A DNA stretch of 64,000 nt from positions 8,032,501 to 8,096,500 of the forward strand of contig CM051520.1 of NCBI GenBank assembly GCA_028015205.1. The letters run 5' to 3'. The stretch comes from Mytilisepta virgata (lineage: Eukaryota > Mollusca > Bivalvia > Mytilida > Mytilidae). The translations under genes and the position numbers were made by a program. Positions within the stretch are counted from its first letter, which is position 1; each line of letters begins with the position of its first letter. Positions 59,114 to 64,000 of the stretch are shown piece after piece. The notes beneath the pieces were generated by a model. The model had not been told where the DNA came from and did no database searches. It saw only the letters and a program-made list of their open reading frames with translations.

Positions 59114-59731
59114 CGACTAAAAAAAGTAACCGTTACGTTTAATTAAAAATGTTTGCCGCCTGAAACCAAAATTCTAGACTGGCTTATTTGGTAAGACCAT
59201 AACAAATCTGGATACCTGTCAGTCTTTTTAATATCTAAGAATTCATTAGTCTGTGTAGTAAATTTGTAATTTAAACACTTTCATTTATATTCAAAATAAG
59301 TCTTTTAAGAAAAGGAATAGTCGTTGATAAAAGAAATTGTGTTAAAACAGCACACTGAATTATGTAAAACAGTTTAAAATCCGATTACATGCATGTATGT
59401 CACAAGTCCGATGTCTTTCATAACACTGATATGGCAGAGCCAAGAAAGTTTTATCATATTCAATTAATTTTATTAAAAGTTGACCTCAAACTAAGATTAA
59501 TGTCCAATAAATTCTGTCTTAGGAAATTATTTGGAGATTCAGTGTCTTGTCTGCAATAAAAACCTTTATTATTTATTAAAAGATGGAACTAAACAAGCCA
59601 TATAATTGATTAGTCTGTGGAAAACTGATTGATTGCTTTTAATATTATTTCAAATAACAAAAAAACCCTTATCGTTACCAACAGATTAATTAAAAGGTCT
59701 TTATAATCTATTTTATTGGTGTGCTGTGCTA

Positions 59732-59734
<3 letters not shown>

Positions 59735-59776
<42 letters not shown>
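59735..59776. repeat. (TA)n microsatellite
   Basis: About 20 uninterrupted TA units. Confidence 0.95.
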
Positions 59777-59781
<5 letters not shown>

Positions 59782-61369
59782 AAATACCGGGCAGGTAGAC
59801 TTTTATATGTATTTAGATTAGTCAGCAACATAATGGTAATGTAGAATGAATTAAATAAGAACAAATGCTTTCAGTCAAAAAGTCGTAGATCTATACGAAC
59901 TAATATTAATAACATCAGTGTAGAACTTTGAACCTATAAAAATACAGAGGTGGTTTCCCTACAACTACAAACACTGATCTGAAACATCTTTACATATAAT
60001 TCAGATTAAAATGAACTTTTCACAGGTCATTCTTAACTTGTATTATTACAGGTAAAGCAGTAAAAGGTCTAGACTTAAATTAATGTAACATCTCTAGCAA
60101 AGATCTTAATAAACCAATTTCAATTTCAAAATTTAAAGTCAATCAGTTGTTCCGACCCATTGAAAGGCGTCTTTTTGAAGTATTTCCCTTTAACAAATTA
60201 ATTAATGTACAATGTATAAAAGGATTTTTCCCACCACTTCTTTCCTCGTGATATATCCCCTCCCCCTGGTTTATTTTCTTGATTCAAGACATTTAATTGA
60301 ATTTCTTATTGATTATAATATGATGCATGCCATCAGGCTAATGATAATTGTACATGTACGTTGTACAATACACGTATGTTATTGTCTGGAGATGACTTCA
60401 CAGCTTATAGTATATAAATACCAGCAACAGCTGTATATGATTCTTTAAAACTAAATCTCCGTTGTTATAAGCTTGTTTAGATGGTGAATCAAATGGCGAG
60501 TTATCATTGGACAAATCTTGTAATTTGAGCTTTGCCATTGACTTGCTTTTGGGTATTTTGATAGGTATACAAAGATTGGGAAGAATAGGTTAAACACAAA
60601 GTACTGCTACCAATGTTGAAACTGGTATACTTCCGGATTAGGGTGAACTCGAATGTTCATATTGTATGATCGATGACAAACTAACCTTTACTTGGTGTAC
60701 GATAAATAACGATAGTTTTTATAAAGTTTTTCAATATCCATTATCTTCTTAATAAAATAAAAACTTTTCTTTCAGTTTGATCGTGTAAATATCACTACAA
60801 ACAACGATAAATTATAGTTTTATCTCTCCACGAAACTACACAAGACCGTCACTATCCGTGTTACGTGAATATATTTTGAAATACATATACATACACTGTA
60901 CATAAAACGAAAGAAAATAAGAACACGTCAGCTGAAAAAAATAAATAACCAGAAATGTGAAATCTTGAAATACTTGTACTTTTCAATTGGAAACCTTGAC
61001 TACATATTGTTAGATTTGATATGGAAATATATGCAACACTAATTCAATTCATTAAGGCTTCGTTCGTCTACATTGATTTATCGATAGTGATTAGTAAAAT
61101 GTCAAGCCAATAGTATTCCCAAATACGAAATGAATAGTATTTTATTAAGAAAATTATGAAATGTGCATACTTTTGTCCACACTATCTAACTGAAATGAAA
61201 CAGACTGAAAAAATAAAGAAGAAATAAGAAATATTTGGATTTGATGGAAAATATAAAAATAATTGTAATAAAATTGCAAATCTATCTTTAGATCAGAACT
61301 GAATTTAGAAAATTTTATATACAAGAGGATCAGAAGGTATACAGTTAGGTGCTGACTGCTTTAGAATTG

Positions 61370-61690
61370 CTCTAGAATAGAAACCTGAACAGTTCTATAA
61401 CCAGTCATAGTCTAGAATAGTTCTAGTAACAGTTAGGATTTAGAATAAATAAGTAATCCCAAATTAAAGTTTCAGTAGTCTTTTTGTAACACTATAAATA
61501 AAAATACCACACTGAAATAAAGCCGATGATCAATTTGTAATTCTTTACCAGAGCTGTTCTAAAAAGAATCGTGGACCAGGACTGCTCTGATTCTTGACCA
61601 GAGCTGTTCTACTTCCTGACAAAAATTGTTCTTGACCAGAGCTATTCTTCTTCCTGACTTTTTAATTTTTTAACTTAGAGCAGTACCCAG
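61370..61690. repeat. Loose GTTCTA/GTTCT repeat
   Basis: Words such as AACAGTTCTATAACCAG, TAGAATAGTTCTAGTAACAG, GACCAGAGCTGTTCT (several times) and CCAGGACTGCTCT recur. The words recall the minisatellite at 13.34-13.60 kb, though spacing here is irregular. Confidence 0.5.
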
Positions 61691-63090
61691 GACTGCTCTG
61701 CATGTTAACTTGAACGAGAGGTTATGATTGGTCGCAACTGTACATAGTGAGAGTATCCTTGGGCCATGTTTGTGTTTGTGGTTTGTTTACTCGTAAGACA
61801 TTTTACTGAGGGTGAGGATATTTTATATTGAATAGTGTGTGTGTTAGCGCTGAATTTTCATTGGATCACCTTTTTTTCAATAAGTTGTCACTTGTTTAAA
61901 GGAAACCATTGAATTGTTTACTTCTGATGATAGATTTAAATCTTAACCCAGTCGCTAGAACTTTCTACTGATATGAAATTGAAACATTTACATATAAAAT
62001 TAGTCTGTTGTAATAATATTAGGGAACTACTTTTCTCTTATGCATTACTTAAGTTTGGAGTCATTTTGAAATTTGATTTATGTTCGGCAACATTTTGGGA
62101 CATTGTTACGTGGGCTTTCAACATTTACAGTTAGTGGCGATGGGACATATTAATGGTAGATTGATTTGTTGGTTTTGTAACGTCCAATGGCAAATATTTC
62201 AAAAAGACAAAACAGAATTTGTTTAGATTACGGAAACATTCACACAAAACACTTTTTACAATATTGAATTTATTATCAAATTCCTATTAATTGTATTTAG
62301 GCGATATCACAACAATTCACAATTCGACAATACAAAAATGTCATATTCAATAGTTCTTACATTGTATTTGGACCTAGATAGTTTTAAAATTACTCTTAAT
62401 GTGAATTGTGTTTGTTCAAATTATCCAAGCAAATCTATTTTAGCTGCAGAGAAGGGTAGTACTACGTAAATTTTATTTAAACAATATATTGTACGCTTGG
62501 GCGTCAATAGATTTTTTTACACATGTTACTATCTGTAATAAAAAATGAAAGGAATAAAGCAAGTTCTTATTTTGTCACATCGAATTTATCATTTAGTTAT
62601 TTATTTTTAATTTTGAATATGAAAACATCATTCTGAAATTGTTATATTTATATCATATACATGGCATTCAAAGTTTACAGGACCACAGAAACTCAAAGTC
62701 AAACATTTGTCATATGAAATGATGTTCATACAATTAGGATTTTTCAAAAGAATATTTTTTTCCTTGCAACAGGTAAATGCATTTCATTAAACTTTATAAT
62801 GAAGAGGACATTTGTAAGTTGTGACAACTTCTGTTATATTTTATAGTTTTTTACAATGAAATATCACGGTTTACCCTGCAATCAAGCCATTTCCGGTCTA
62901 ATAAAAGGGGTAGAATAGACTTTAGTCGTATTAGGTCAATGACTTAATAAAGTCTACTGGTACTTGTTTAAATGAAGAGGGCGAGGAGCGTTTCCCGCGT
63001 TTTTACTGTCGTTGAATTTCAACTTCAAACTTAATGTTATGGTATTTTACGCATCTAAAGGGGATTGCAGGATAAAGACAATACAAAGTC

Positions 63091-63212
63091 ATTGTCGGAA
63101 AATATAAAATTTATTTGGGCTCGCTGCGAAACATGGGGAAAAGGCTCACTAAAGCTCGCCTTTTTTAGCGTTTCTAAAGCTCGCCCAAATAAATTTTATA
63201 TTTTCCGACAAT
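63091..63212. repeat. Perfect 30-bp inverted repeat, GCTCG-centred foldback
   Basis: Arms 63,091-63,120 and 63,183-63,212 are exact reverse complements of 30 bases (ATTGTCGGAAAATATAAAAT... ). The 62-base centre contains several GCTCG words, as in the foldback element of the BTB introns. Confidence 0.9.
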
Positions 63213-63519
63213 TACTATCTATAATACTAAATTTACGAATTAGCCGAATAGGCGGCAAAACGCGTGGTTCAAAATAACCGATGTATGGTTCAGATTATAA
63301 AGGTTATTATCGGATTTGACAATCTGCATTTATAAATTTAAACTGCAGTTTTGTTTATGTGCAAATGGAATTTATAATATATGAATTCTCCCAACATATC
63401 CCTTAGAAGGTTCTCGAATGCATCATTTTAACACATTGATTTAAATAAACAAGTATGCACATGTATTTCTGTTTGAAATTATGGAAGAAGAATAAAACAA
63501 ATTAAAAACATTCTCCTTC

Positions 63520-63548
63520 GGGGGGGGGGGGGGGGGGGGGGGGGGGGG
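63520..63548 (+). repeat. G29 homopolymer
   Basis: 29 uninterrupted G. Possible quadruplex or assembly-imprecise tract. Confidence 0.9.
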
Positions 63549-63779
63549 TGTTTCCGCTTCATGTATTCAGGATTGTTTTTTTTACAATAACGCAATTTCT
63601 CCTAACTGTAAAGGTTATGAACTTTGAAGAGGTAAAGTTCAAAATAATTCCTAACTTAGTTGTTTTTTTTGATTGCTCGGATGTTTACCTTCCAAAAAGT
63701 GATAAAACCAACCATTATCTATTTTTACATTATTTGTCATGTGACCTGCCTAAATATATCTTATATCAATATAATTCCC

Positions 63780-63854
63780 AATCTCCCATGCAGAGTTGTC
63801 GGTACTTGCTCTATTGGAGAGAGAGCAAGGACCGACAACTCTGCATGGGAGATT
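63780..63854. repeat. 33-bp-arm hairpin
   Basis: Arms 63,780-63,812 and 63,822-63,854 pair with a single mismatch around a 9-base loop (ATTGGAGAG). The outer 24 bases (AATCTCCCATGCAGAGTTGT...) are a perfect match. Open frames crossing it on both strands simply read the palindrome. Confidence 0.9.
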
Positions 63855-64000
63855 GTATAATTCCCTATAAGCCCTACATAAAAATATTTTTACAAAATGG
63901 TCATCTTTATCATTAATGACGAAATTTATCTCGGACATCTTTATAAACATGGACAGCATACGCAGCCACACACTAAAAACGTTTTATCGTCTGATTATTG

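Larger units (their letters stand above)
59114..63090. other. Non-coding stretch
   Basis: AT-rich, no gene recognised. It includes a (TA)20 microsatellite at 59,735-59,776 and a region at 61,370-61,690 with loose repeats of AGTTCTA / CCAGAGCTGTTCT / CCAGGACTGCTCT type. Confidence 0.5.

Overview
The window is AT-rich eukaryotic DNA, most probably from a bivalve mollusc of the mussel type. This is an inference from intron-split genes with GT-AG junctions, hammerhead-ribozyme-bearing repeats, reverse-transcriptase relics, frequent TACATGTA-type words and dense MITE-like DNA. No operons, rRNA, tRNA or CRISPR array were seen.

Left part (1-30.6 kb). Gene A (965-6529, 5' end not found) encodes a type I membrane protein: the end of an EMI-like domain, EGF-like exons that are all phase 1, a transmembrane helix and a tyrosine-bearing tail. 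It resembles the MEGF/Draper/scavenger-receptor-F class. Gene A and about 3 kb downstream were duplicated. The second copy starts at 13,016, has two frame-breaking deletions, and looks like a pseudogene (13,016-19,140). Its downstream half lies at 24.9-30.6 kb, separated by about 5.7 kb of inserted non-coding DNA. The two copies act as empty-site and filled-site controls for three insertions: a PIF/Harbinger-like MITE at 5.07-5.42 kb, a palindrome-built MITE-like element at 24.96-25.47 kb, and a 5'-truncated LINE at 26.49-28.75 kb that keeps a 640-codon open frame. A broken reverse-transcriptase relic lies at 14.3-15.2 kb.

Centre (31.5-50.4 kb). A tandem array of three nearly identical units, about 7.2-7.5 kb apart, each carries one intact five-exon BTB/POZ gene (256, 252 and 256 aa). 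All share the same introns, a foldback element in intron 2, and a poly(A) signal. The intergenic part of the first two units holds a large inverted-repeat element with internal tandem repeats. The third unit is cut off near 50.4 kb.

Right part (50.4-64 kb). I see no convincing gene. It holds a 40-bp satellite (14 copies), a 32-bp satellite (10 copies), microsatellites and two very good hairpins near the right end.

The most interesting signal is a dispersed short repeat family whose members carry type I hammerhead ribozyme motifs. Nine copies are present in various states of decay. One, on the minus strand at 20,359-20,405, has every conserved core nucleotide I can check. Two at 16.6-16.96 kb lie in direct orientation 311 bp apart, as expected for a retrozyme-like or satellite-like dimer.
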